Assembly (NCBI GenBank): GCA_963575745.1
Contig: CAUYUJ010014592.1
Location: 231,033 to 295,032, forward strand
Source of the DNA: Prorocentrum cordatum
Taxonomy: Eukaryota; Sar; Dinophyceae; Prorocentrales; Prorocentraceae
Reading direction: 5' to 3'
DNA length: 64,000 nt
This document shows positions 1 through 10,372 of this stretch, one piece after another. The notes beneath the pieces were generated by a model, which worked only from the letters and a program-made list of their open reading frames with translations, was not told the origin of the DNA and made no database searches. The position numbers and the translations under genes are program-made. Positions within the stretch are counted from its first letter, which is position 1. Each line of letters opens with the position of its first letter.

Positions 1-215
1 TATCCCAGGGTTAGGCCTCAAATGTTTGGAACCCCCACGACGCCTGGGATAGTGGTCGACACCTCCCCCTGTTTCTCCTGTCCTCTGAACGGGGCTGCGT
101 GGGGCTTCTCCTCGCCACGGCTGGATCCGCGTCGAGAAACGGGTCGGGACGGTTCCTGGGAGAGATCCGGGGACCGCTCTTTCCGGCGATTTTCTTCTGG
201 TTGGCCCAAAAGGGG

Positions 216-432
216 GTCCAGCGACAAGGGGGTGGTGCAATAGATCTGGTGCCATAGATTTGTGGGGTTGCATTAGATTTGGGGTGTGCGACGCGTTCCA
301 GTGCGCAAATGGATTGCTGGCCTTTCGCGTGCAATCCATTCGCTGCAGCACAACGCATCACAATTTTCCAGCGCAACACATTTGCACTGCAAGGGTCTCA
401 AATCTATTGCACCCCCTTGTTTCAGCTGGACT
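216..432. mobile_element. Foldback element I (MITE-like)
   Basis: About 30 bases at each end are inverted copies of each other: the left end reads GTCCAGCGACAAGGGGG then GTGCAATAGAT, and the right end is its reverse complement with small gaps. The interior holds a second inverted pair around 318-352 (ATGGATTGC and GCAATCCAT). No coding sequence. It is a single copy in the window, so the family assignment is structural only. Confidence 0.5.
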
Positions 433-433
433 C

Positions 434-631
434 ATGATGCTCCAACCTACTCTAGCCTTGATCACCAGACAGAATCTCGAGCGCCCAAACAAGTACCGAA
501 ACTCAGCGGTTTTCACGTGTCGGGCCCTGGGAGACATTCGCCCGAAATTGTTTCGACACTGTTTCGACACTCTTCTGACCCTTTTCCGGGTGCTCGAAAT
601 TCGTTATGGGATGTGGTCCTTAAGTAGGATG
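434..631 (+). repeat. Direct repeat, left copy (flanks a GGA tract)
   Basis: This stretch is repeated at 1208-1393 in the same orientation with roughly 90% identity by eye and one short gap. Both copies begin ATGATGCTCCAACCTACTCT and end near TTAAGTRGGATG. The bases following the copies (TGGAACAACA and GGAACACAACA) are also similar, so the repeat may extend about 10 bases. It could be a terminal repeat of a miniature LTR element (TG...CA ends can be drawn) or a local duplication. No coding potential is evident. Confidence 0.65.
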
Positions 632-807
632 TGGAACAACATAAAGCTGGACCTCTTTTTGGTTCAACCGACAAGGCCAGGGGAGAAGGCCCCCCCTCCT
701 TCGCGCAGGAGCCCGCACCCCTCGCGCCCCCCCCCCCATGGGGGCGCCGCCAGGAGATCTCGGCCATCGGGGGGAGCAGCAGCAGAGGGGGCGGGGGGGC
801 CCACGGA

Positions 808-1049
808 GAAGGAGGAGGAGGAGGAGGGGGAGGAGGAGGAGGAGGGAGGAGGAGGAGGAGAGGAGAGGAGGAGGAGGAGGAGGAGGAGGACGGGGAGGGG
901 GGAGGAGGAGGAGGAGGAGGAGGAGGAGGAGGAGGAGAGGAGGAGGAGGAGGAGGTGGAGGAGGACGAGGAGGAGGAGGAGGCGGGGGAGGAGGAGAAGA
1001 GGAGGGGGAGGAGGAGAGGAGGAGGGAGGAGGGAGGGAGGGAGGGAGGG
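808..1049 (+). repeat. (GGA)n polypurine tract
   Basis: About 240 bases of interrupted GGA/GAG repeat lie between the two direct repeats. The Glu/Gly/Arg-rich open frames across it come from the repeat and are not genes. Confidence 0.95.
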
Positions 1050-1207
1050 CAGGGGAGGAGAAAGCCGAACAGAGCCGCACAGGCTGGACCCCCTTCTGGG
1101 TCACAGGATCGCCTCGGGGCGCGCAGGGACCGCCTTGGCCTCGGCAGGCCCCCAGCCAGTCCTGGCTGGCCTCAGATCTGGTGGTGCCCCCCCTTCGCCC
1201 TGGGGAT

Positions 1208-1393
1208 ATGATGCTCCAACCTACTCTAGCCTTGATCACCAGAAAGAATCTCGAGCGCCAAAAAAGTACCGAAACTCCAGGGTATTCACGTGCCGGGCCC
1301 TGGGAGACACTCGCCCGACACTCTTTCGACACTCTTTTGACACTTTTCCGGGTGCTCGAAATTATTTCTGGGATGTGGTCCTTAAGTGGGATG
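1208..1393 (+). repeat. Direct repeat, right copy
   Basis: Partner of 434-631, with the same start and end motifs. Differences are scattered substitutions and the loss of about 12 bases within the run of TTTCGACACT units. Confidence 0.65.
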
Positions 1394-1417
1394 GGAACAC
1401 AACAACCCTAGGGTAAA

Positions 1418-1572
1418 GTCGGGCATGTCCCTCTACAAGGGGGACATTCAGAAGTAGTCAAAAAATTGGCCGGAGACGATGTGTCGAGCGTGCGTTGTAA
1501 TGTTTTAAAGCGTTTGTTTGGCTGTTCTTCTTTTTCCTTCAAATTCTGCCTGTATGGGGGGACATGCCCGAC
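1418..1572. mobile_element. MITE family A, copy 1
   Basis: A 155-bp element with terminal inverted repeats: the left end is GTCGGGCATGTCCCTCTACA, and the right end is its reverse complement (TGTATGGGGGGACATGCCCGAC). The AT-richer interior (with CTTCTTTTTCCTTCAAATTC) is shared with the other A copies. No coding capacity. The target-site duplication could not be fixed. Confidence 0.75.
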
Positions 1573-1662
1573 CTCACCCCCGGGGGGCGAGGGGGTCTCA
1601 AAACAGGCCCCCTCGCCCCCCGGGTTGTCCCAGCTGGCCTCAGCAGACCCCCCGATCACTAA

Positions 1663-1818
1663 GGCAGGCCTGTCCCTCTACAAAAGGAGTCTTCCAACAT
1701 GGTCAAATAATAGACCCTGGGAACGATGTTTAAAATTATTTGTGACCATATTTGGGCAGTCGTTGACTATTTTTAATTCTTTCTGCCAAATCCCCGCCTG
1801 TAGGAGAACATGCCCGAC
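1663..1818. mobile_element. MITE family A, copy 2
   Basis: A 156-bp relative 90 bp downstream of copy 1. The left end is diverged (GGCAGGCCTGTCCCTCTACA); the right end CCTGTAGGAGAACATGCCCG is typical. The interior contains the family's TTGGGCAGT and GACTATTTTTAATTC motifs. Confidence 0.65.
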
Positions 1819-1957
1819 CGAACCCGAGCAGTTCGGGGCGGTCTCCTCACCCTGGCGCTGTTCTCCAGCGGTGCCCCTGGCTTGGGCGTTCCGCGCGCTC
1901 CAGGGCGGAGGTGTCGAGACCGCCCCAGCCTATTCGGGGAGGCCGTTGCCGAGCCCC

Positions 1958-2014
1958 TTCCTCCTCCTCCTCCTCCTCCTCCTCCTCCTCCTCCTCCTCC
2001 TCCTCCTCCTCCTC
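1958..2014 (-). repeat. (TCC)n tract
   Basis: Nineteen or so uninterrupted TCC units (GGA on the minus strand). Confidence 0.95.
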
Positions 2015-2183
2015 AGGCCAGCTGGGACTTCTCGTGGAGGGCTGTTGAGGCGAGCTAGGGCTATCCGGCTGGGGGGGGGCTGCTCGTGCGCGACCCGAAG
2101 CCTGACCGTGTGGCGGCGGGGCCAGTGGCGACGTGCAGACGCGTCGCTGGGGAGGTCCAAGCACCACGGATGGTCTCTGAGTG

Positions 2184-2331
2184 TGAATGGGGTCGGAGGA
2201 TCGCGCCGCATCGCCGATGGATCAGCGATGCGTCTCGTTGCGGAGCTCGGTGTTCTCCATGCCGACGTCGCCGATGCACCGGCGATGCATCGGCGATCCA
2301 GCGCGATACTCTGACCCCTATCTAGAAACGG
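2184..2331. mobile_element. MITE family B, copy 1 (outer ends missing)
   Basis: The left part ATGGGGTCGGAGGATCGCGC matches the inner terminal repeat of family B. The interior consists of CGATG-rich palindromic words (CGCCGATGCATCGGCG type). The right end ACCCCTATCTAGAAAC is diverged. The outer GCCTCCCAG end is lost. Confidence 0.6.
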
Positions 2332-2361
2332 CTCCCCGACCACGTTCGTCAGAAGGGGAAA

Positions 2362-2525
2362 AACACAACAAGTTCGTCGACTCCAAGGACAGATATGGGA
2401 AAGATGGGAAGTGGAGGGGGCGACACACATCCAGAAGCTATTCAAACAGATTTGGGAATCCTGGGAGTTGTGTGTATATTGATTTGTGTCTCCCTGGGCT
2501 CCTTCAGTTTGACAGGCCTCTCGGA
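2362..2525 (+). repeat. Dispersed repeat D, copy 1
   Basis: Shared with 11432-11602, 12005-12165 and 45895-46053: a GTCGA(C/T) core, then GGGAAGTGGRGGGG, then TTTGTGT and a CCTGGG..CCTTCAG end. The ends show only weak inverted similarity. Function unknown. Confidence 0.6.
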
Positions 2526-3236
2526 AAGGTACTCCGACCCCCGTGGCAGGCGTGTGTGCGGAGCAGGCCCGGGCGGTGATATGCCGAGCAGTCCTGCCTT
2601 GCGTGGCTCCCTCCTCGGGTGCGTTTTTGCGGGAGGGCGTCGCTCGCGTCGGGGTGCTTGATCATCGAGACCAGTGGGAAGGAGAGGTACAGTGGAGGCG
2701 CGCATCAAGAAAGCCGACTTTTTTCGTCAGGGTTCCTTGGGCTTCTTTGATCCGCGCGCTGCGTGGTGACCTCCCGCGGCCGCTGAAGAAACTGCTGCGT
2801 TCAGGGTGCTCTGGGTCTCACCCCGCCCGCATCTCGCGCGCGGGTTTGCAAGGCTGGGTTTCTTGCTAGGGTTTCCTGCGACCGGGTCTGCACTGCACTC
2901 TTCCCACAGGAACCTTTGTATCCTTGCCTCCTATAGCCGTCCTTAAACTATGCCGATTACCACTCCCGCTCGGCACTCGTCGACATGGGCGTCCAAGGGG
3001 CTTGCATCCGTATCGCGCATCCTTACTATCAGTTCTGACTGTCTGGAGATGGTTTTGGTGTCCTCCCCGTACATTGGCGTAACTTTTTGGAGGTCAGCAT
3101 GCTTTCCTTGAGTCGGTTCTTCCCCCCCCCCCCCCATGTCGGCGCCAGGGAAGGGGGGTCCAGCGCCGACCCAAGAAATCAGCGCCGGCAGCTAACAGGT
3201 TAACTTTATGCCGCCGTTTGTTCCTCTAATACTGGA
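2526..3236. other. Unassigned; degraded repeats
   Basis: No gene recognised. 2688-2890 starts TACAGTGGAGGC and later has AGGCTGGGTTTCTTG, so it may be a very diverged family E element. On the minus strand 3137-2943 there is a 64-codon open stretch without obvious repeat character (contains YGEDTKTISRQSELIVRMRD); I cannot identify it. 3168-3232 resembles the right end of family C. Confidence 0.4.
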
Positions 3237-3320
3237 GCGGGATGAGGTCGAAGTGGGCATATGCATAGGCGTTGAGAGTTGACTTGCAATCAATAGCAGC
3301 ATTTACTTGACCCTGACGGT
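3237..3320 (+). repeat. Degenerate ~95-bp unit (GCATATGCATAGGCGTT)
   Basis: One unit with GGGCATATGCATAGGCGTTG followed by a CAATCAATA-type stretch and TTGACCCTGACGGTACG. The same word order recurs at 4048-4480 and 7905-8050. Confidence 0.5.
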
Positions 3321-4047
3321 ACGGGGTGGAAGAACACTTGGCCAGTGTAAACCCAAGACGCATCAACGATATTACAATAAACCCTCCCTCCAATTTCCCT
3401 CTTCACGGGTCCCTACCAGAATGTATTATCATGGCTGGCTGGAAGCGCCCCATTGAAAGACAACCGCACGAGAGTCCTTCAAACTTGCCAAATCACCATT
3501 CCTAGGATTCCAACGCCGCAAAGCGAAGTGACTGTTTCATACTGCAATTGTTTTACCGTGCCAGAACACTTCACCTGGATCTGCAGCACTGTGAATACAC
3601 ACGAATGTTGCGCCCTCGCAATCCTGAATCGTGCCAGACCACCTTCTCTTTGAAACCGCTGCAAACGTTTCAGACGAATGCGCGTGGCGCTAGGCGAGAG
3701 CCACGTTGTGAAAAGGAATTGACCTCATCAATCCACGAATGGCGCGAGCTACACTTTGAAAGCAACCTGCGCTCCATCCTTGGAATTGTTGCAAACGTCA
3801 AAGCTGCTGGACCACCCACGGCGAAGACAGGGAGGGGGCAAGACCGACACCCTGGCCCAGGCGACGAGGCGGCGATGGGCGAGAACGAGGCGGCCAGACC
3901 GACACCCAGGCCCATGCGACAGGCGGCGACGAGGCGGAGACGAGGCGGCGACGGCGCGAACATGGCCGCCGGACCAACACCCAGACCCAATTCCTGAGAT
4001 CATACGTAAGAACCCCTAAGTGCCAACACCGTCAGGGGAAACAGGGA
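3321..4047. other. Unassigned, lower-GC then short tandem words
   Basis: No gene recognised. 3321-3780 is relatively AT-rich and intron-like. 3835-3995 contains three imperfect copies of GACCGACACCCAGGCCCA mixed with GACGAGGCGGCGA words. Confidence 0.4.
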
Positions 4048-4480
4048 ATGAGTCGGAGGAGGGGGCATAAGCATAGGCGTTAGGAGTCGCGAGCAGTCTG
4101 TACATGTATAAAACCAATACCTGGCCCCTACGAGAGGAGAAGAAAGCGCGGGCATGGTACCTGACCCTGCCCGTTACAGGCGTGATACCTCACTTCGTGA
4201 GCAGTCAATACTTGACCTTACCGTATGAGGAGGAGGAGGGCAAGATGAGGAAGAGTAGAAGGAGGAGGAGGAGGCATAGGTTTGGTCGATGGGAGGTCAT
4301 GGGCAGCCGAGCAGCCTATTTCTGGCCCCGAGAATGAGGAGGGGAGATGAAGAGGAGGAGGGAGAAGAGGCCATGAGCGGTCAATCTGTGTTCCACGTGC
4401 CCCCTTACGATAGGAGGAAGAATGAGGAGGAGGACGCATGGATATAGGCATTGCGAGGTTGTGGGTTGTCTAGCTATGTT
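4048..4480 (+). repeat. Degenerate ~95-bp tandem units
   Basis: Four to five loose copies of a unit with GGAGGAGG, then GCATA(A/G)GCATAGGCGTT or GGCATGG, then GAGCAGTC, then ACCTGACC/ACCTGGCC, then TACGA(G/T)AGGAGGA. The units are strongly diverged. Confidence 0.45.
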
Positions 4481-4565
4481 CTTCGTTGGCTCATACAGTC
4501 GGAGGAGGTGATGACAACGATGAGGATGCATAGGCGCACCTGACTCCAACAAAAGTCCCCTTGGC

Positions 4566-4630
4566 CTCCTCCTCCTCCTCCTCCTCCTCCTCCTCTTCCT
4601 CTTCCTCCTCCTCCTCCTCCTCCTCCTGCT
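4566..4630 (-). repeat. (TCC)n tract
   Basis: TCC/TCTTCC repeat of about 65 bases. Confidence 0.95.
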
Positions 4631-5004
4631 CCTATGCAAAAGTGCACGAATGACCGCGTAACCTCATCGCCCCTCTGTGGTACCTCTCGGGCCCCAGGCC
4701 ACCGACGATGGCCCGCAAGCGAAACGCAGGTGACCCCATGGCCAAACAGAATCCCGACAGGGCATCCTGAGAGTTTCAGGCTGCCTGCGCGATGACCCGT
4801 CTGATGAGCAGCGGGCGATGCCGGGACGGCTCGAAGGCCAGAAGATAGGCCAAGGACCAGCAAGGGCGATTCCAAACTGACCGAGCGACGCGCCCGCACA
4901 ACCCAATCACAAGACAGCTCGCCGCTTGGGCACCACCGCCAGCCCAAACTGCGAGCATAAATCGGGCGTAGCCCCGCACGCATTTGGATGCCTTGCCAGT
5001 CTGG
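4631..5004. other. Unassigned
   Basis: No repeat or gene recognised. Several frames are open by composition, with no family signature. Confidence 0.4.
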
Positions 5005-5345
5005 GCGGCGTCGGTGTGCTCGTCGTCGCCTTGAGTGCCGTCGTGGTGGCGGTAGTCCTCGTCGCCGCCGTGGTCGTCGTCGCCGTCGTCGTTGCAACTG
5101 TGTTCGCCGCCACCACCGCCTTCGCCGCAGCATTCGTCGTCGTCGTCTTCGTCGTCGCCTTCGTCGTCGCCGTCTCTGTCGCCGTCGCTGTCGCCGTCGC
5201 CGTGGTCGCCGTCGTCGTCTTCGCCGTTATCGTCGTTCGTCGTCGTCTTTGCCCCCGTCTTCCTCGTTTCTTCCCCGCCCCCCTCTCAGTCCTTATCGTC
5301 CTCATCGTCGTCGTCGTCCTCCTCCCCCCCTCCCTCGACCCCTCC
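5005..5345 (+). repeat. (GTC)n/(GCC)n trinucleotide tract
   Basis: About 340 bases of GTCGTC and GTCGCC words, ending in TCC/CCC. It opens Val/Ala-, Arg- and Ser/Pro-rich frames that are not genes. Confidence 0.9.
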
Positions 5346-6573
5346 TCCAGCTACTACTTGACGCCGTCTGGTGAATAGTGGATTGGTGCTGGGACCAGGG
5401 CATCACGCCCGACGTCGGCCACGCGGCATGCGAGGCGAGCAGCGACAGAGGGCTCTGGCGCTGCTGCGGGAAAGAGGATTGGTGAAGGTAGAGCCCGGCG
5501 TCATCAGTCACAGTGACGGGAGCGCTAGGGACAAACCGAAGCGGGGGCGGCTTTGGCAAAGAGGGAGTTGACGCTGGAACCCGATCTAGCGAAGCACTCG
5601 AAATTGCAGTTCCGCGATGAGGAAGGCGAGACTGGAACCCGACGTATTACATTAGACGGCCGGAGGCGAAGTTGGAACCCATCATAGCTATCTACCTCTC
5701 GTCGCCCCTGGTCGCCGCGGCTTGACCAGGGAAGGCTGGGGGGCGAATATAGAGCCAAAGGTGATCAGGTACAGCGCAGTGCGCGGGGCATGTGTGGAGC
5801 GGCCGGCGGAGCTGGAGCCCGACATCGCTAGCGATTGCAGTGTGGTTCGAGCGTACGAGACGGCATGTGAAAAAGGCGGTTGAGGCGACCATAGAGCACG
5901 ACGCCACCATGGCCGCGGCCGCCGCCGTGTCCACCGAGGAGGACGTCGAGGAGCTACGGGTCCGCTTGGCCACTCACGGCGGCGTCGAGAGGTAGACGCG
6001 GTGCGTCATTGCGAGTTCGAGGACGTCGACTTCGACGCGACTTGAAATCGCGCAGTTTCTTGAGTGTGAATTCTGACTGGGGGCCGAGCGCCTCGTCCAT
6101 CTGAGCGAGAAGGGGGGCCCAGAGGAGGAGTGCGATCCGGGCGGGCAGGACAGCGCGGGCGAGTTGCGCAAGAAGACGGGCAGTGGCAGCCTCAAGACGG
6201 GGCTGACTGCACGTGCGAGAAAGGAGGCAGTGGCAGCTTCGAAAGAAAGGCGACGGGCAGTGGCAGCCGCAAGAGGAACGCGCGCGAGAAGGCCCCGCCG
6301 GCCCCGCAGGCGCAGCTGCGAGGAGGACCTGGCCAGGCATGCGTCGTTGGCCAGGGAGGAGGACCGCAGCTCCCTACCGGAGGCCCCAGGGGGGGGGGGG
6401 GCGGGCGAGTTTCGGTCGCTCCTCTCGTCCCTTTTGCAGGGGAGGGCCGAGGCCGCGCACGCGTTGAGCGCGAGCGAGGCGCACGCGCGCGGCGGGCAGC
6501 CACGACGTGGCGGCAGGAAGGGGCTGAAAAGGGCCCCTAGTCCTCGTCTTCCTCGTGATCGTCGTCCTCCGCC
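5346..6573. other. Unassigned; coding-like words
   Basis: The phrase GAGCTGGAGCCCGACATCG and variants recur near 5572, 5632, 5665 and 5812 and would encode LEPD-type words. 5882-5995 is a coherent + strand open stretch (HDATMAAAAAVSTEEDVEEL). GGCAGTGGCAGC recurs near 6179, 6226 and 6260. I cannot name any protein. It may be degraded coding sequence. Confidence 0.3.
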
Positions 6574-6866
6574 TCGGCCGCCGACAAATCGAACGGCCTC
6601 CTACTGGTTACGCAATGGGTTGCGCCCTCGGCCGCCGAGAACGAAACGGCCTCCCAGTGGTGGCGCCATAGTTTGCGCCCTCGGCCGCCAAGAAGATAAC
6701 TGCTTCCCATTGGTGGTGCCATCGTTTGCGCCTTCGGCCGCCAAGGATAAAACTGTCTCCTATTGCTTGCGCCATAGGTTGCGCCGTCGGCCGTCGAGAA
6801 TATAACTGATTCCGACTGGTCGCGCAGTAGGATGCGTTCTCGGCCGCCGAATTCAAAACTGTCGCG
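6574..6866 (+). repeat. 53-bp tandem repeat, six units
   Basis: TCGGCCGCC recurs at 6574, 6628, 6681, 6734, 6787 and 6840, a spacing of 54 then 53 four times. Each unit reads TCGGCCGCCRAGAA, then an ACGGCCTCC/ACTGYYTCC stretch, then GGTNGCGCCATRGKTTGCGC. The copies are 70-85% alike by eye. Confidence 0.85.
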
Positions 6867-8300
6867 TAACGGGCACGACCATTTCAGTTATTGCCTCAAG
6901 AGGCCCTGACGAAGGGACCCGCGGCGACAGGACGGCGCGCGCTTCGCTTGAACGTGGCATCGAGACGGCCCCACCAAAGCAGGAGTCCGCGAACTTATGC
7001 CCAGCTTGCGCGCAGCCGATCCCAGCGCGGCGAGATGCCTCAAAGGGTCCGGTTTTGCCAGGCTCTATATTGAATGGGTGGGATGCTTGCCTGTCGGGAT
7101 GTTGTTTGTTGTAATATATCAGGAGGGCAAGATTCCACTCGTTTGAATTAGATACCATATACCTTCTGAGTTTAGCCGAGATCTAGTTTTACCGAGCCGG
7201 GGCCTGAATCTTAAGTGTCTGCTGCTCACAGATCGTTGCTGCGATTATGTTGCTGCTGCCGTTGCCGCTGGTTCTGCCATTTACTGTTGCCAGAGGGCTG
7301 CGGCTGCATTTCTGTGGACGCGGGCTCTCTGCCTTACCCCGACATTACCGTAGTTGGTGTGCACGAGGATCGATGATCCAGGGTTTCATGATGGTGTACT
7401 GTTTGTGCTTTTGCTTGTCCACCTTCTGTTCTTGCGGCGCCTGGGGCCCAGGGAATCTCCGCGGACCTGCGAGACCTTGTTGGCCAATCGTCGGAGCCCC
7501 AAGGGGGGAGGGAGAACACACTCGCGTATTACAGTATGCTATTGGAGATGAGAGTGTGAGCGGGCCGATCTAGTGTTCGGAACTACGGAAGTCGGGCACC
7601 AACGTTCCCGATCTCATTTGGCCGAGACATAGTTTCACCGGTTCTAGTTCCAACGAGCGGAGAGTAAGCTCGTCGGGATCCCGCCCGACCGAGGAAGGAA
7701 GCGTACCTTGTTAGGTTCCGATGGGGGCAAAGGGCTCGGAAAGGGGCACTGTTACGACCGCCGGCTTCCGCCGCCCTCGCAATGTTGTTGCCGTCTTCCG
7801 CGCAGCGAGTGCCGTCGTACGATTCAAGGGACTGTCACTGGGCCGATGTAAGTCCATGCGGGGTCAAGATCTGCTATTGCATCACGTGTGCGAAAACAAA
7901 AAGAGGAGGAGACGAGGAAGAGAAGGCATGGGCATATGCGCGTAGAGGACATGACCAGGCAACGCCAGACCCCTAGAAGACGAAGGCGAGGAGGAGATAA
8001 GGAGGACACATTGGCATATGCGTTGGGATGTCACAGGCAGTCACATATTGTTCCCTCCTCCCTTCTCTCCGCCGTTCGCCACCCTCCACTCGGCCGCCCC
8101 ATTTCCGCGAGGCGGCACGCGACTCTGGGATCTCTCCTCTTCTCCTCAGCTGCGCGCGGTCAACCTCTTCGTCGTCGTTTTCCGACTGGGGTGATCGAGC
8201 CATTGATTTCGATCAGCTCGGGCACGCCAGCAATCTCACAGCTGGTTCTCTGCATGGTCGGTAATGAAAGCCGCCCCTTCCGGCCCTGGGGCGCTCCCCA
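6867..8300. other. Unassigned
   Basis: No gene recognised on either strand. 7905-8050 contains two more of the loose GCATATGCG units (GGCATATGCGCGTAGAGG and GGCATATGCGTTGGGATG). The rest is unique sequence of mixed GC. Confidence 0.4.
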
Positions 8301-8660
8301 TCCCCGTCTCTGTTCCTCCTCCCCCGCCTCCTGCTCTTCTTCCTGCTCCTCCTCCTCCTCCTCCTCCTCCTGCTCCTCCTCCCGCTCCTCCTCCCCCTCC
8401 TCTTCCCCCTCCTCCTCCTCCTCCTCCTCCTCCTCCTCCTCCTCCTCCTCCTCCCTCTCCCTCCCTCCCTCCCTCCCTCCCCTCCCTCCCTCCCTCCCTC
8501 CCTCCCTCCCTCCCTCCTCCTCCTTGCGCTGGAGGCGAGGGCGCCTTCCTCCTCCTTGCGCTGGAGGCGAGGGCGCTCCTCCTGCTCTTCTTCCTGCTCC
8601 TCCTCCTCCTCCTCCTCCTGCTCCTCCTCCCGCTCCTCCCAGCTATCCCTCTCAACTGCG
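8301..8660 (-). repeat. (TCC)n / (TCCC)n tract with 46-bp duplication
   Basis: TCC with CTGCTCC interruptions, then CCCT repeats at 8455-8515. The words CTCCTCCTTGCGCTGGAGGC at about 8516 and 8551 form a short tandem duplication. All open frames here come from the repeat. Confidence 0.9.
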
Positions 8661-9590
8661 CGGGCTCCTCCCTGACCTGCCTATGAACGCCGAGGCGCCG
8701 AGGCCTTCCCAAAACGCACTGGCCCCCCGCCCCCCCCCTCGACCACGTGCAGAGGGAGGGCACCTGCGAATTCGCAAGCGCGGGCCTCACCCAACGATGT
8801 CCGGCCAGCACCTTCTAAGAACCAGCCTGCTTCCACGAAGCCTTCCCCCACTCCCCCCTTCCCCCCCTGTGCGCGCCGCCCCGCGCCTTCCCTTCCCAGA
8901 CATGCGACGTCCTGACTTTTTCAGAACGGGGTCCCTCCCAGATCATTGATTACTGGATTTTTCAGGGAACGACCGACGTTACCGGTAGCGACCGATTTTG
9001 CCAGAAATTCCAGGAACGGAGCGGTCGCGGAGCATCGGTCGCCGATCGGTCGCGCATCGGTCGCACATCGGTCGTGGATCGGTCGCGAACGGTCCCCGAG
9101 CGCCAATCGTCACACCCGAGCGCCAATCGTCAGATCCGATCGGTCGCGGTGGGTATCCGACTTCCAGCTGGAAGTCCCGACCCTTTCCCTGGGACTGGCT
9201 TTTCGTCCCGAGTCGTTTCTAGACGCTCCCGAGGCCCGGCGAGGGGCCCCGGAGGCCGCAACTGGAGCCTGTTTTTTTTTGCACTTGCACGCTGGTACTC
9301 GCTCGAAGAGGGGCGAGAGGGGGGGGTGGGGGGCGAACGCCATGCAAGTAAACTTGCCTGAGTCCAAAAAAACAGGCTCTTGGCCAGAAACCTCCCGTCC
9401 CGATTGTTTTCTTGTTGGCCACGTGGCCACGCCTGGGCTCCCGGAGCTCCCCCGGCGACGGCGCCGCCGCGCGCCCCGACGGCCTGGCTCGTGCCCGTCT
9501 GGCCGGCCCACGGCGGTGGCGGCCGAGCGTCTTCGAGGCCTCGGCGTGCGCACTCCGCCGTGCGCGGCAGACATGTACTTATGAATATAT
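8661..9590. other. Unassigned; contains ~10-bp GATCGGTCGC repeat
   Basis: 9013-9093 holds about seven imperfect copies of GATCGGTCGC/CATCGGTCGC. GAGCGCCAATCGTCA is duplicated 21 bp apart (9098 and 9119). The remainder is unique, with no recognised gene. Confidence 0.5.
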
Positions 9591-9593
9591 ACA

Positions 9594-10096
9594 CATACAT
9601 CCATCCATCCATCCATCCATCCATCCATCCATCCATCCATCCATCCATCCATACATACATACATACATACACACACACATACATACATACATACATACAT
9701 ACATACATACATACATACATACATACATACATACATACACACACACATACCTACATCCATGCATACATACATACATGCATGCATACATGCATGCATGCAT
9801 GCATCGACTTGAATACACAAGCGTACACATACATACTGTATACACGCATGTAGATGTACATACATGCATGTATGCATACATACATGTCTGCATATATAAT
9901 GATGGGTTTATGCGTATGTGTATTTATACATACATACATACATACATACATACATACATACCTACCTACCTACATACATACATACATACATACATACATA
10001 CATACATGTATGCATGCATGCATGCATGCATACATATATACATACATACATACATACATGCATACATACATACATACATACATGCACACATATAAA

Positions 10097-10128
<32 letters not shown>
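9594..10128 (+). repeat. (CATA)n/(CATC)n microsatellite with (TA)n end
   Basis: About 530 bases of CATC, CATA, CATG and CA steps ending in an alternating AT run (10104-10128). The long HT/YIHT frames and their minus-strand CMYV counterparts come from the 4-bp period. Confidence 0.97.
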
Positions 10129-10130
<2 letters not shown>

Positions 10131-10192
10131 CAGCCGCGCCCTCGTGGCCTGGACCTCCGGGGCGCGATCCAGCGGATGGGCGGTCGCACGGC

Positions 10193-10372
10193 TACAGTGG
10201 GGGGCCATGTCAAGGAACACCCCGCTTGCCTCCGGGGTGCCCTGGGTTTCTTGGGCTTCGATGGTTTTGCGATGGAGAGCGTAACGTTCCCACACCAAAA
10301 CTCATTGGACGTCCTGGGGTCTCAGGGCTGGGTTTCTTGTGGAAGGTCTCTTGTGGATGGGCCCTCACTGTA
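10193..10372. mobile_element. MITE family E (Tc1/mariner-like ends), copy 1
   Basis: A 180-bp element flanked by TA on both sides. Left end TACAGTGGGGGGCCATGTCA; the right end read inwards on the minus strand is TACAGTGAGGGCCCATCCAC followed by AAGAGACC. Interior words GCCTCCGGGGTGCCCTGG, TCCTGGGGTCTCAGG and GGCTGGGTTTCTTGTGGAAG are shared with copies 2 and 3. TA flanks with CAGTG termini are the known signature of Tc1/mariner elements. No transposase. Confidence 0.8.

Noticed and set aside
260-1411. 383-codon open frame rich in Arg/Glu/Gly
   Set aside because: Spans the direct repeat and the GGA tract; the openness comes from the trinucleotide repeat, and no domain is visible.
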